DNA of 64,000 nt from Lacticaseibacillus saniviri JCM 17471 = DSM 24301. GTDB lineage: Bacteria > Bacillota > Bacilli > Lactobacillales > Lactobacillaceae. Of the stretch, positions 51,693-61,424 are shown piece after piece; within the stretch, counting starts at the first letter, position 1, and each line of letters opens with the position of its first letter. The stretch spans positions 124,001-188,000 of the forward strand of contig NZ_BBBX01000001.1 of NCBI RefSeq assembly GCF_001311785.1, read 5' to 3'. The notes under the pieces were generated by a model. The model had not been told where the DNA came from and ran no database searches. It saw only the letters and a list, made by a program, of their open reading frames with translations. The translations under genes were made by a program, and so were the position numbers.

Positions 51693-51771
51693 ACTATACT
51701 CGATAATTTATTTTTATGCAAGTTTTATTCAGAATTTGGGACTTGCTGAATAAATTAAGCAATGCTATACT
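51693..51771. promoter_or_regulatory. Divergent glnP / small-ORF promoters around an inverted repeat
   Basis: Minus strand: TTGCAT, 17 bases, TATAGT (51693-51721) for glnP. Plus strand: TTGCTG (51743-51748), 17 bases, TATACT (51766-51771) for the small gene. Between them TTTATTCAG (51724-51732) and CTGAATAAA (51746-51754) form a perfect 9-base inverted repeat. It overlaps the plus -35 and abuts the minus -35, a likely operator. Confidence 0.7.
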
Positions 51772-51794
51772 CTAGAGCGAAGGGAGGGATTCCA

Positions 51795-52010
51795 ATGAGT
51801 CTCAAAATTAATGCCCAAAACGATCTGAATGAACTCTTCGACAAGTTCGCTAAGGTTCCTGCCGGCAAGCCAGCAGCACCTGCACCAGAGCCACCTGTCA
51901 AACCGGTACTCGATGATCCTAAAAAAGAAGCCGACAAAGCTAAGGCAGCCACCAAAAGTCGGAACAAAAACCAGAATAAGTGCTCAGATGATAGAAAAAG
52001 AAGACTGTGA
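51795..52010 (+). CDS. Small lysine-rich hypothetical protein
   Basis: A 71-residue protein. It begins MSLKINAQNDLNELFDKFAKV, a short amphipathic helix, continues with a proline/alanine-rich stretch (PAGKPAAPAPEPPVKPV), and ends with a basic tail. No family is recognised. The ATG at 51795 has AGGGAGGG ahead and a good promoter upstream, so it is probably expressed. The stop as read lies inside the terminator stem; a frameshift near the end is possible (another frame ends at a TAA about 35 bases earlier). It could be a nucleic-acid- or membrane-associated peptide; this is speculation. Confidence 0.65.
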   Translation: MSLKINAQNDLNELFDKFAKVPAGKPAAPAPEPPVKPVLDDPKKEADKAKAATKSRNKNQNKCSDDRKRRL

Positions 52011-52041
52011 TTCGCCGTTGATGGCAATCACAGTCTTCTTT
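51994..52041. terminator. Bidirectional terminator between the small ORF and the MazG-like gene
   Basis: AAAAAGAAGACTGTGATT and AATCACAGTCTTCTTTT arms with a 13-base loop. Confidence 0.9.
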
Positions 52042-52054
52042 TAGTTTTAACGGC

Positions 52055-52345
52055 TTAATTATTGAGATTAGGATACCGCTTAGCGAGTTGATCGATGTTG
52101 ACCTGTGCGACTTCTTCAAATGGAATATCAGCCCACAGCGCGATTTGGGAGAGATACCAGAGCGTATCACCCAGTTCACGGGTCAATTCATCACGATTTA
52201 ACTCCTGACCCTGGAAGGTGTATTTCTTGATCAGATCGATCACTTGCCCTGAATCGCTAGCTAACCCGAGGGATAAATTGGTCAGCACTTGCTCATTACC
52301 GGTGAGCGTCCGATTTGCCAATTGTTGATAATCATTTAACTCCAT
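52055..52345 (-). CDS. MazG-like nucleotide pyrophosphohydrolase
   Basis: A 96-residue all-helical protein of the MazG-like NTP pyrophosphohydrolase group. The pattern is visible: MELNDYQQLANRTL, LSLGLASDSGQVIDLIKKY and ELTRELGDTLWYLSQIALW, where the E and D residues bind magnesium. Such enzymes hydrolyse non-canonical or excess NTPs. One canonical acid of the usual E-x-x-E motif is replaced (LASDSGQVIDL), so activity should not be assumed. The ATG at 52345 has AAGGAG ahead. It starts 5 bases after the engB stop. Confidence 0.82.
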   Translation of the reverse strand: MELNDYQQLANRTLTGNEQVLTNLSLGLASDSGQVIDLIKKYTFQGQELNRDELTRELGDTLWYLSQIALWADIPFEEVAQVNIDQLAKRYPNLNN

Positions 52346-52350
52346 CACAC

Positions 52351-52938
52351 TTACTCCTTTGTTTGTTGCTCAAGCCACTGCCAGACTGATTCCTGACCCA
52401 TGCCAGTTTCGGCACTGAACAGGACTAAGGTGTCGACTTGGTTAAAATCAAGGGCCTTTTGAATCCGTCTGGTGGTTGCTGCATATTTGCTCTTACCAAT
52501 CTTATCGGCCTTTGTTGCGACGACCAGGACGGGTATTTTATAGTACTTCAAATACTGATACATACTGATATCGTCATCACTGGGCTCATGGCGGCTATCA
52601 ACCAGTTGGACCACGCCGCGTAAGGTTTGCCGAGTGGTCAGATATTCTTCAATCATGGTCGCAAACTTAGCGCGTGCTGTCTTACTGACTTTGGCGTAAC
52701 CATAGCCAGGGACGTCCACGAAGTACAACAATGATTCGATATCGTAGAAATTCAGGGTTTGGGTCTTACCGGGCACACTAGAGGTTCTAGCCATGCTCTT
52801 GCGGTTGATCAAGCGATTGATCAACGACGACTTCCCGACGTTACTACGCCCCACAAACGCCACTTCTGGTCGTTCATCGGTTGGATATTGAGCGGCCTGA
52901 ACCGCACTGATGGTTAAACTCACGTGATTAACTTGCAT
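52351..52938 (-). CDS. engB: Ribosome biogenesis GTPase EngB/YsxC
   Basis: An essential small GTPase of 195 residues needed for 50S assembly. The G motifs are [42 protein letters not shown] and VATKADKI. The start ATG at 52938 ([12 protein letters not shown]) fits the family; the ribosome site GCGAGG is weak. It follows clpX, as in Bacillus and lactobacilli, but after a terminator; an extended -10 TGCTACACT near 52970 may be its own promoter. The frame is intact. Confidence 0.95.
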   Translation of the reverse strand: MQVNHVSLTISAVQAAQYPTDERPEVAFVGRSNVGKSSLINRLINRKSMARTSSVPGKTQTLNFYDIESLLYFVDVPGYGYAKVSKTARAKFATMIEEYLTTRQTLRGVVQLVDSRHEPSDDDISMYQYLKYYKIPVLVVATKADKIGKSKYAATTRRIQKALDFNQVDTLVLFSAETGMGQESVWQWLEQQTKE

Positions 52939-53029
52939 CGATTTGCCTCGCTTTCTAGTTGTTAGTGTAGCATACCTGCACAAACGGAATGAAGCGATTT
53001 TGAACTTATTCGCTCTCTTCACGTCGCAT

Positions 53030-53075
53030 AAAAAATGAGGTTGTGGCAAAACACAATGTTTTGCACACAACCCCA
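53030..53075 (-). terminator. Terminator of clpX, ACAAAAC-type hairpin
   Basis: On the minus strand GGGTTGTGTGCAAAAC pairs with GTTTTGCCACAACCTC, followed by TTTTTT. Confidence 0.9.
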
Positions 53076-53118
53076 ACCTATCACGCGGTCATCATCCCGC
53101 GAGACAGTGAGTCACAAA

Positions 53119-54369
53119 TTAAGATGCTTCGCGGCTGTTGTCGATCACAAGTTCTGGTTCGCCAGTCCCTAAGACCGCCTCTTCCGTCACGATTGCCTTC
53201 ACCACTTCTGGTCGGCTAGGCAGATCAACATCATATCTTGCATCACGGCTTCAAGAATTGACCGCAAACCACGTGCCCCGGTATTTCGCACGATTGCTTG
53301 ATGCGCAATGGCGTGTAAGGCAGGTTCAGTAAAGGTCAGCTCTGTGTGATCCAATGCAAACAGCTTTTGATATTGCTTGACGAGAGCATTCTTTGGTTCG
53401 GTCAAAATCCGGACCAAATCGTCTTCAGTCAGCTTTTCAAGGGCAGCCATAATTGGAATCCGGCCGATAAATTCAGGAATAATCCCGAACTTCATCAGAT
53501 CTTCTGGAATCACTTGTTGCATGAGACTCTTATTTGGATCGAAGTTGTCGTCATTATCGGTTCCAAAACCAATGGTCTTCTCACCGATCCGGTTCTTGAC
53601 GATAGTCTCGATGCCATCAAAAGCCCCACCGACAATGAACAGAATATTGGTGGTGTCGATCTGAATGAATTCTTGTTGTGGATGCTTACGTCCGCCTTGT
53701 GGTGGCACGCTCGCAACTGTCCCTTCAAGAATCTTCAGCAGTGCCTGTTGCACCCCTTCACCAGAAACATCACGGGTGATGGAGACATTTTTCGCTCTTT
53801 TTAGCGATTTTATCGATTTCATCGATGTAAATAATGCCCTTTTCAGCGCGTTCAACGTCGTAATCGGCGTTTTGCAGCAACTTCAAGAGGATATTTTCAA
53901 CGTCTTCACCCACATAACCTGCTTCGGTTAAGGTTGTGGCGTCAGCAATTGCAAATGGGACGTTCAAAATCCGTGCCAGACTTTGCGCCAGGAAGGTCTT
54001 CCCTGAACCGGTTGGCCCGATCAACGCAATGTTACTCTTTTGCAATTCTGTGTCGCCTTCAGCAGCCACTTCCATTTGGTTAACCCGCTTGTAGTGGTTG
54101 TACACGGCAACAGCCAATGCCCGCTTTGCGGCATCTTGGCCGATCACATAGTCATTCAAAATCTTTAAGATATCAAATGGCTTTGGAACTTCGAGTAAGT
54201 TTTGAACAGCTTCTTCTTTGAACTCTTCATCAATAATCTCTTTGCATAAATCGATACATTCGTTACAAATATATACCCCAGGGCCTGCAACGATTTTCTT
54301 TACCTGGTTTTGTGACTTACCACAAAAAGAACAAGTCACTGGCCCGGTTGTCTCGACGTTGTCAAACAT
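53119..54369 (-). CDS. clpX: ATP-dependent Clp protease ATPase subunit ClpX (two apparent frameshifts)
   Basis: The AAA+ unfoldase that feeds proteins to ClpP, about 417 residues. The N-terminal zinc domain has CSFCG and CNEC pairs; Walker A is [15 protein letters not shown]; the pore and sensor regions include [20 protein letters not shown]; the C-terminal domain ends around [14 protein letters not shown]. Breaks lie near 53795 (lysine-rich stretch) and near 53228, where one T more gives [14 protein letters not shown] and a true stop at 53119. The ATG at 54369 ([11 protein letters not shown]) is preferred to an upstream TTG because GAAAGGG is 9 bases ahead. Confidence 0.95.
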
Positions 54370-54490
54370 TAACTTCAACCCTTTCTTGTTGGCTCAATTA
54401 TACCAAACAAATGACATTTGCCCAGTATTGAAGCGAAACAACTGTATCACAGTTCAATTATGGTTTCAAGTTTTCGGGCTGAACGGACAC

Positions 54491-54530
54491 AGGGGGCCGT
54501 GACAAAACTGATGTTTTGTCGCAGCCCCCT
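54491..54530 (-). terminator. Hairpin after tig, ACAAAAC-type
   Basis: On the minus strand AGGGGGCTGCGACAAAAC pairs with GTTTTGTCACGGCCCCCT. Unlike its relatives it has no T-tract, so termination is doubtful; mRNA 3'-end stabilisation or another role is possible. Confidence 0.6.
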
Positions 54531-54558
54531 GCCTTTAAACGCATAATGTGTCCGTAGA

Positions 54559-55843
54559 TTAAGCTTCCTTAGCTGAATCGGTGATCAACTTGATTGCTTC
54601 CTTAACACCGATATCATGCTTTAACATGTCTTCGGTCAAGGCTTGGCGAACAGCTGATTCTTCCATGTTGTAATCAGCAGCTAAGTCTTTAATTTCAGCG
54701 TTAACTTGATCTTCAGTAGGTTCGATCTTTTCAGCAGCAACAATCGCTTCAAGAACTAAGTTAGTCTTAACGCGAGTTTCAGCATCAGATTCGAATTGCT
54801 TGTGCAAGTCTTCTTCAGTTGTACCAGTCAATTGATAGTACATCTTAGGAGAGATGCCTTGGCGTTGCATGTTGCCAAGATATTGGTCCATTTGGTTGTG
54901 GACTTCTTGGTCAATCATTGCTTCTGGAACATCCTTGATTTCAGCGTTATCAACTGCTTGCTTGATAGCTGCATCTTGAACAGCATCTTCAGCGGCTGTG
55001 TTCTTTTGATCTTGGAGTTCTTCCTTTAACTTAGCCTTTAATTCGTCTAAGGTATCAACGCCATCGTCTAAGTCCTTGGCAAAATCATCGTCAAGTTCAG
55101 GTAATTCTTGACGCTTAACTTCGTGAATTGTGGTTTGGAAGACAGCATCCTTACCAGCCAATTCGCTTGCTTGATATTCTTCAGGGAATGTCACATTAAC
55201 TGTCACATCTTCACCGGACTTGTGACCGATTAATTGGTCTTCAAAGCCAGGGATGAATGAACCTGAACCTAATTCAAGGCTGTAGTTCTTAGCTGAGCCG
55301 CCGTCGAATTCAACCCCGTCAACAGTACCAACATAGTCGATAACAACTGTGTCGCCCTTTTCAGCAGGTGTGTCTTCTTGAACAACCAATTCAGCTTGTT
55401 GCTTTTGGCGATCTTCGAGGGCCTTAGCAACGTCTTCATCAGTAACAGTACGATCTTGCTTAGGTACAGTTAAGCCCTTGTAGTCACCTAAAGTAACTTC
55501 TGGCTTAACGATAACCTTAGCCTTGATGATCCAAGGTTCGCCTTGATCCATCTTGTCGATATCGATTTGTGGTTGATCCACAGGTTCGATGCCGGCTTCT
55601 TCAACAGCTGCTTCATAAGCATCTGGTAAAAGAATGTTCAATGCATCTTCGTAGAGTGCGCCTTCACCATACATCCGGTTAAAGATTGTACGACTTACCT
55701 TACCCTTACGGAAACCAGGAACTGTCAGATTCTTACGCACACGTGTGAACGCTTGATCTAACCCTTCGTTGATTTTATCGAGATCGATTTCAAATGTTAA
55801 TTCACCATCATTGGTGCCTTTTTTTTTCCCATTTTGCAGACAT
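54559..55843 (-). CDS. tig: Trigger factor (one apparent frameshift in an A9 tract)
   Basis: The ribosome-bound chaperone and prolyl isomerase, about 428 residues. The ribosome-binding domain contains [11 protein letters not shown], the FKBP-type domain [20 protein letters not shown] and [13 protein letters not shown], and a long helical C-terminal domain follows. The true start is ATG at 55843 ([15 protein letters not shown]) with GGAGGTACATC ahead. The frame breaks in a run of nine T on the plus strand at 55819-55827, which should be eight. The longer frame that begins upstream uses part of the leader and is not the real N-terminus. Confidence 0.95.
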
Positions 55844-55892
55844 GATGTACCTCCGACTATTGGTCTTGCAATTGTCCATTGCATACTTGACC

Positions 55893-55921
55893 ATAATACC
55901 CGAAATGAAAGGACTTGTAAA
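55893..55921 (-). promoter_or_regulatory. tig promoter
   Basis: The minus strand reads TTTACA, 17 bases, TATTAT, about 50 bases before the tig start. Confidence 0.75.
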
Positions 55922-56005
55922 CGAATAATCGCCTCTTTGTGAAAAAAACACCCGATTCACGCTGTTTTGGCATCACTAAATCGATTTAATCCGTTCATGA
56001 AAGCA

Positions 56006-56037
56006 CAAAAAACACCCAACCTAAGTTGAGTGTTTTT
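56006..56037 (-). terminator. Terminator of tuf
   Basis: On the minus strand AAACACTCAAC pairs with GTTGGGTGTTT, followed by more T, just after the tuf stop. Confidence 0.88.
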
Positions 56038-56048
56038 AAAACTATTGA

Positions 56049-57239
56049 TTAGTCGAGGATTTCAGAAACAACCCCGGCACCAACAGTACGGCCACCTTCA
56101 CGGACAGTGAACTTAAGACCCTTTTCGATAGCAACTGGTGCAATCAAATCGACTTCGAAAGTTACGTTATCCCCAGGCATAACCATTTCAACGCCTTCTG
56201 GTAATTCAATAACACCAGTAACGTCTGTGGTATGGAAGTAGAATTGTGGACGGTAGTTTGAGAAGAATGGCGTGTGACGGCCCCCTTCTTCCTTTGTAAG
56301 GATATAAACTTCACCCTTGAACTTGTTGTGTGTTTGGATAGAACCTGGTTGTGCTAACACTTGGCCACGTTCAACTTGTTCGCGGTTAACACCACGGAGA
56401 AGAACACCAACGTTATCCCCAGCTTCACCAAGATCAAGTGTCTTACGGAACATTTCAAGACCGGTAACGGTAGTCTTAAGCACTTCTGGCTTCAAACCAA
56501 CGATTTCGACTTCTTCCCCAACCTTGATTTGGCCACGATCGATACGACCGGAAGCAACAGTACCACGACCAGTAATGGTGAACACGTCTTCGACAGGCAT
56601 CAAGAATGGCTTGTCAATAGGACGTTCTGGTGTAGGAATGTATGAATCAACAGTATCCATTAATTCCATGATAACCTTTTCTTGTTCTGGGTCGCCTTCA
56701 AGAGCCTTGAGAGCTGAACCACGGAGAACAGGAATATCGTCACCAGGGAAATCGTATTCGGAAAGTAATTCCCGAACTTCCATTTCAACTAAATCGATTA
56801 ATTCTTCGTCGTCAACAAGATCAGTCTTGTTTAAGAAGACGATCAAGTAGTCAACACCAACCTGGCGAGCCAAGAGGATGTGTTCACGAGTTTGTGGCAT
56901 AGGACCATCAGTTGCAGCAACAACTAAGATAGCACCATCCATTTGTGCAGCACCGGTGATCATGTTCTTAACGTAATCGGCGTGTCCTGGCGCATCGATA
57001 TGTGCGTAGTGACGCTTTTCAGTTTCGTATTCAACGTGAGCGGTGTTGATTGTGATACCACGTTCCTTTTCTTCTGGAGCGGCATCGATTGATGCGTAAT
57101 CTTGCGCTTGTGCAAGACCCTTTTCTGATAATACCTTTGTGATGGCCGCGGTTAAAGTAGTCTTACCGTGGTCAACGTGCCCAATCGTACCAATGTTTAC
57201 GTGGGGCTTTGTGCGTTCATAGTGTTCTTTTTCAGCCAT
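56049..57239 (-). CDS. tuf: Elongation factor Tu
   Basis: The GTPase that brings aminoacyl-tRNA to the ribosome, 396 residues and unbroken. [20 protein letters not shown] begins the protein; the P loop is GHVDHGKT, the switch II region DAPGHADYV and the base-recognition NKTD. Domains 2 and 3 follow with the kirromycin-region sequence [17 protein letters not shown]. The ATG at 57239 is chosen over an upstream start because it gives the universal N-terminus and ACAGGAGG lies ahead. Monocistronic, with a strong promoter and terminator; codon use is highly biased, as expected for the most abundant protein. Confidence 0.98.
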   Translation of the reverse strand: MAEKEHYERTKPHVNIGTIGHVDHGKTTLTAAITKVLSEKGLAQAQDYASIDAAPEEKERGITINTAHVEYETEKRHYAHIDAPGHADYVKNMITGAAQMDGAILVVAATDGPMPQTREHILLARQVGVDYLIVFLNKTDLVDDEELIDLVEMEVRELLSEYDFPGDDIPVLRGSALKALEGDPEQEKVIMELMDTVDSYIPTPERPIDKPFLMPVEDVFTITGRGTVASGRIDRGQIKVGEEVEIVGLKPEVLKTTVTGLEMFRKTLDLGEAGDNVGVLLRGVNREQVERGQVLAQPGSIQTHNKFKGEVYILTKEEGGRHTPFFSNYRPQFYFHTTDVTGVIELPEGVEMVMPGDNVTFEVDLIAPVAIEKGLKFTVREGGRTVGAGVVSEILD

Positions 57240-57380
57240 GAAAAAACGAACCTCCTGTATATTTTTTCGCAAGAATTCAGAATCAACGAGCGACCTGATA
57301 ATCCTTTACGAATTAGTGTACTACATTTACGCGGAAATACCAAAATAAATATTTCACGCTGGAAATGAATTCCGAAGATG

Positions 57381-57409
57381 ATTATATCGGGAATTACTCA
57401 CTTTGTAAA
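57381..57409 (-). promoter_or_regulatory. tuf promoter
   Basis: The minus strand reads TTTACA, 17 bases, TATAAT. The leader to the tuf ATG is about 135 bases, long for this gene, and could hold a regulatory structure that I cannot resolve by eye. Confidence 0.85.
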
Positions 57410-57413
57410 CAGC

Positions 57414-57441
57414 TAGCGTCAAGAATTTTTCATTGACGCTA
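57414..57441 (-). terminator. Hairpin after the TPR gene
   Basis: TAGCGTCAA (57414-57422) and TTGACGCTA (57433-57441) are perfect 9-base arms. There is no T-tract downstream on the minus strand, so it is a weak terminator at best. It abuts the tuf -35 element. Confidence 0.45.
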
Positions 57442-57452
57442 AAATCCCGTCA

Positions 57453-58348
57453 TTACGCGAAATCCATTAAAGCGCTAATCTGTTGCGTCAACCAGTCCAA
57501 TAATGCTTTCTGTTTGGCTGATGCCTGCTCACGGTCACCGAAATAACGATTGAGGAATTCTTCAGGATCTGGAATCACTTGATCAACAATCGGATATAGA
57601 AGCCTAGTGATAAGCGTAACATTTCGATTTCCGCATCTTGATCCGGATATTGTGTTTGCGCGGTCTGCAACAAATTGACAATCGTTGGATCATTCATCAC
57701 CCCGGGTAGTGTTGCCGGCACCACTTGCTGTTCTCCAAGATACGTGGTCATCGGCAATGCTTGATCGACATCGATGGCCGTTAAGGTTTCAAGCACACTC
57801 ACCCTGATGGCAGGGTGCACATCATCGTCCACCAGTAATGGTGGTAAGGCGCTGCGCAACACGGGCTTTGGCAGGCGTCCCAGTTCACTCACCAACTGTT
57901 CTTGTTCGTGAAAGGCTCGCCCACCCATGTGCTGAACTTGTTTGCGCAAGGCTTCGATGTCCGCTTTGTTACTGCTCATATCATGATCTTCAGCTTCCGC
58001 GATGCGCTGACGAAAGGCAGCTTGATCCGCGTCGTCTAAATGATGACTGAGCGCCCAAGCTGAGCTGTAATCGGGTACCGCCAGTAACGTGGTCAAGAGT
58101 TCTTGTTGATGCTCCGGGGTGGCCATGAACTGATGCATGAAATGACTGATCACCGGTAAAGCCTCGCTGGCCATTTGCATGCCATTCAACGCGCGGACCA
58201 ATAAGACCGCGGTGTCGAATGTCTGATCCGTCGTGTAGGCTTTTTCCAGATGAGCCACCGCACTGGCATAGTCCTTTGCTGCCAGCGCTTGTTGCCCCAC
58301 TTGAATGTGCCGTTTCACTTGATCTGGTAATGGAATCACTTTTCCCAT
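57453..58348 (-). CDS. TPR-domain protein (one apparent frameshift)
   Basis: A soluble helical protein of about 298 residues. The N-terminal part has a TPR pair (HIQVGQQALAAKDYASAVAHLEKAY, then TAVLLVRALNGMQMASEALPV). The rest is helical and acidic with no known catalytic motif. Proteins of this type sit between rnjB and tuf in lactobacilli; no role is established. The frame breaks near 57600; the true C-terminus reads PIVDQVIPDPEEFLNRYFGD and ends at 57453. Start ATG at 58348, with the GAGGGGGC site ahead. Confidence 0.82.
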
Positions 58349-58376
58349 GATGTTGCCCCCTCGTTATTATCCCGAC

Positions 58377-58410
58377 AAAAATAGGACCGTGTCGAAACGA
58401 TTCGCGTTCC
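58377..58410 (-). terminator. Terminator of rnjB
   Basis: On the minus strand GGAACGCG pairs imperfectly with TGTGCCAGG-type sequence (CACGGTCC), followed by TATTTTTG. It looks like a decayed relative of the hairpin after the acyltransferase gene. Confidence 0.55.
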
Positions 58411-58432
58411 AACTCAATCCCATTCTTCATTT

Positions 58433-60118
58433 TTATTGTCGTTTGGTGCTGTTTTGGTTCACTTCCATGATAACTGGCAAAATCACTGGTCGGCGTTTTG
58501 TCTGATCAAACAGGAAGTGGCTGAGTTCGTCGCGAACATCTTGTTTGAGATGTCCCCAATCAAATTCTTTGTTATCAAGGTTCTTTTTGAACGGTTGTGG
58601 CAACCAAGTCGCCGCTATCGCTCAACAGGTCGCGACTGGTCTTCATGTAAACAAACCCGCGACTGGTAATCTTAGGCTTGGAGACAATCTTCTTCTTTTT
58701 GCGATCGATGGTGACCACCGCCACAAAAATACCGTCTTCAGCCAGCATCTTGCGATCACGCAAGACGATGTTACCGATGTCACCGACGCCAATCCCATCA
58801 ATCATGGTGTTACCAGCATCGACATGCCCGGCTGCATTCATCTTACCTTGGTCATAGCTGATGATATCACCGAGACCTGAGATAAAGATGTTTTCAAATG
58901 GAATCCCAACTTCATGGGCGTGTTCAGCGGCAGCAGCCAATTGGCGATACTCTCCTTGAACAGGCAACACGTATTGTGGATGCAACAGGTTAAACATCAG
59001 TTGCAAATCAGCCTTGTTGGCGTGACCCGATGACTTCAGATCATCACTGATGGCTTTGACTTCACCGCCGGCACGATAAATCATGTCTTTGGTCTTAGCG
59101 ACATTGGTTTCCATCGCATGTGATGGCGTCGTGGTCAAGAAGACCAGGTCGCCTTCGTGAATATGAATCATGCGGTGGCGGTTGGTGGCCATCCGTTGCA
59201 AGGACTTCAATGGTTCGCCCATACGCCCGGTTTCCAAGATCACGGTCTGTTCTGGCGCTAATTCCTTCAATTCCTTTGTCTTAGCAAATAAGTCATCACT
59301 TGGGACGTTGATGTACCCCAATTTGATTGCTGTTTTGACGATTTTTTCAACATCCTGACCAGTGAGGACAACGCGTCGATTATTCTCAGCCGCTGCGGTC
59401 AACACCTGTTGAATCCGAGCGATGTTGTTAGCCACCCCGGCAACGATGATACGACCGGTATGGTAACGGAAGGTTTCATCGATATAGTCGTAAATCGCGT
59501 GTTCGCTCGCACTCTGTTGGAAGTTTTCTGCATTAGCGGAATCGGCTAAGAGCGCTAACACTTTATTCTCACCAATGTGTGCCAAGCGGGCATAATCGGT
59601 TTGATAGTTGGCCGTCGCACTTTGATCGAACTTGAAGTCCCCTGTGTAGACAATCTGTCCAACTGGTGTTTCAATATCGATCCCAAGTGAGCCTGGAATG
59701 CTGTGTGTCGTCTTGAAGAAGGAGACTTCACATCCCCAAAATCGATGACAGAACGATCGTTGATCACGTGGAAGTCATTGAACTTCTTTGCCCGTGGATC
59801 ACTCTTGGTCACAATCTTGGCGAGCTCAACTGTGAGCTCGGAGCCAAAGACTGGAACGGGATGTTCGGCAACAAAATATGGTAGCGCACCGATGGCATCC
59901 GCGTGGCCGTGTGTCAGGAAGATACCTGATACCCGATCAACGTTTTCTTCCAAGTAAGTCAGATCAGGAATCACAATATCAATCCCTAATAATTCATTAT
60001 CTGGATATTTCAAGCCAAAATCGACGACAAAAATTTGATCGTCCACTTCGATCGCATACATATTCTTACCATTTTCACGTACGCCACCGAGCGCGACCAA
60101 GTTAACTTTAGTACTCAT
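58433..60118 (-). CDS. rnjB: Ribonuclease J2 (two apparent frameshifts)
   Basis: A metallo-beta-lactamase/beta-CASP RNase of about 561 residues that pairs with RNase J1 in mRNA decay. VNLVALGGVRENGKNMYAIEV and IFLTHGHADAIGALPYF identify it; the usual HxHxDH metal motif reads HGHADA, lacking the last histidine, as is usual for J2 rather than J1. Breaks lie near 59726 (then KVSFFKTTHSIPGSLGIDIE) and near 58590 (then KNLDNKEFDWGHLKQDVRDE), with the true stop at 58433. Start ATG at 60118 with CGAGGTG ahead. Confidence 0.92.
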
Positions 60119-60195
60119 GGTTTCACCTCGTGGTTATTCTTCTGATTAATCTCAGAGCCGGATTTTCCTAAAACCCAGTGTACCACAAGCCTGGC

Positions 60196-61086
60196 TCAAA
60201 ACCTATTTTGAGTTTGTCGAAAATGTGCCGCGTCATCATGATTTTGTTTCGCTAATTGAATGCCGCGGGCCAAAATAGGCGCGACTTCAACTGCGTGCTC
60301 ACTGGTCAAGAGCACACCCGTGATGCCCGCTCGCGTTTGACTGAGCACAAGCTGGCCACCGTCAAATAGGACTTGAGCTGCCATTCGTGATGAGTGGGCC
60401 AAGACCCTAGCGGCGAGTCCCGCATAAGGGTCACCAATCAGCATGCCATCTGCTTGAATGCCTTGCTGGAATAACCACGGCGTCCAGCGCAAAGGGAGTG
60501 GCTGCTGCGTCAACACAACACCGCCGTCCCCCAATTGCCAATAATCCAAATCTGGGACAGCGTTGAGACCACTTTGAATCGCTAATTCGGGTTGATTGGC
60601 TGTGATAACCGGCGTCAGGCGTTGTGGCGCTTCTCGCTCCGTTTGGTGCCAGATCATGCGTTGAAAATTCAGTAATTGATGAGCCGTTTGCGTCATGGCA
60701 TCAATGGCGTGCAGCCACTCAACAGCGGTCATGGGTGCACCGGTGCCGGCCAGTTGCATCCCCTCGCCGTACTTCCCCTCAATGGCACTGGCAAGCAGTG
60801 TTGCCTGCCAGTGGCCCGCGTGCGGCGCAACACCTAAGCTCACACTGGCCTCCACTTCACGCGACATGAAGCCTTGAAGCAAACTGCTGCCCAAATCCAG
60901 CAGTGGCCGCATCTGTTCAACCGGTGCCCCTAACACCTGAACGCTCGGTTCTTCGGCAGCAGTTTGCTGCATCACCACGCTCGCTTCTCCATAGCGTAAA
61001 CTGATTGCCGCATGCGTCAATGCGGTCGCTAACACTGTCACGCTGAGTAAGGTGTGCCCCACCGCCATTCGATAACTAGGTGCCAT
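60196..61086 (-). CDS. Unknown protein between rpsO and rnjB, 296 residues
   Basis: I do not recognise this protein. The first 30 residues carry one hydrophobic segment (VGHTLLSVTVLATALTHAAISL) that could be a signal anchor. The rest is rich in Q, A, M and G, with conserved-looking pieces such as GDGGVVLTQQPLPLRWTPW and GQLVLSQTRAGITGVLLTSEHAV. No metal or nucleotide motif is visible. The frame is intact over 296 codons, in a window full of indels, and AAAGGAGG precedes the ATG at 61086. The rpsO terminator ends only about 20 bases before the start, leaving no room for a promoter, so it is probably read through from rpsO. Confidence 0.75.
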   Translation of the reverse strand: MAPSYRMAVGHTLLSVTVLATALTHAAISLRYGEASVVMQQTAAEEPSVQVLGAPVEQMRPLLDLGSSLLQGFMSREVEASVSLGVAPHAGHWQATLLASAIEGKYGEGMQLAGTGAPMTAVEWLHAIDAMTQTAHQLLNFQRMIWHQTEREAPQRLTPVITANQPELAIQSGLNAVPDLDYWQLGDGGVVLTQQPLPLRWTPWLFQQGIQADGMLIGDPYAGLAARVLAHSSRMAAQVLFDGGQLVLSQTRAGITGVLLTSEHAVEVAPILARGIQLAKQNHDDAAHFRQTQNRF

Positions 61087-61106
61087 CACTATGCCTCCTT
61101 TGAAAT

Positions 61107-61143
61107 AAAAAAAAGGGAGCCAGGACAAATTGTCCCGGCTCCC
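61107..61143 (-). terminator. Terminator of rpsO
   Basis: On the minus strand GGGAGCCGGGACAA pairs with TTGTCCTGGCTCCC, followed by eight T. It is strong and lies 9 bases after the rpsO stop. Confidence 0.95.
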
Positions 61144-61154
61144 GCAAGTCTGGC

Positions 61155-61424
61155 CTATCGACGCAGACCTAAGCTTTGGATTAATTCACGGTAACGAACA
61201 ACATCCGTCTTCCGTAAGTATGCTAATAAGTTACGACGGTGACCGATCTTCTTCATCAGACCAACGTATGAATGGTGGTCCTTCTTGTGAACAGATAAGT
61301 GATCGTTTAATGCTAAGATATCAGCAGTTAAAACAGCGATTTGAACTTCTGGTGAACCAGTATCGCCTTCGTGACGCGCGTATTGCGCGATGATTTCGTT
61401 CTTTTGTGTTTGTGAAATAGCCAT
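61155..61424 (-). CDS. rpsO: 30S ribosomal protein S15
   Basis: An 89-residue primary rRNA-binding protein. [20 protein letters not shown] and the tail [20 protein letters not shown] are typical, with [11 protein letters not shown] in the central loop that contacts 16S rRNA. Start ATG at 61424 with AAGGTGG ahead. It has its own strong promoter and a leader of about 85 bases, which could mediate S15 autoregulation as in other bacteria; the structure was not worked out. Confidence 0.97.
   Translation of the reverse strand: MAISQTQKNEIIAQYARHEGDTGSPEVQIAVLTADILALNDHLSVHKKDHHSYVGLMKKIGHRRNLLAYLRKTDVVRYRELIQSLGLRR

Noticed and set aside
54370-54558. A CtsR or HrcA site upstream of clpX
   Set aside because: No heptad pair or CIRCE inverted repeat could be found by eye in the gap.
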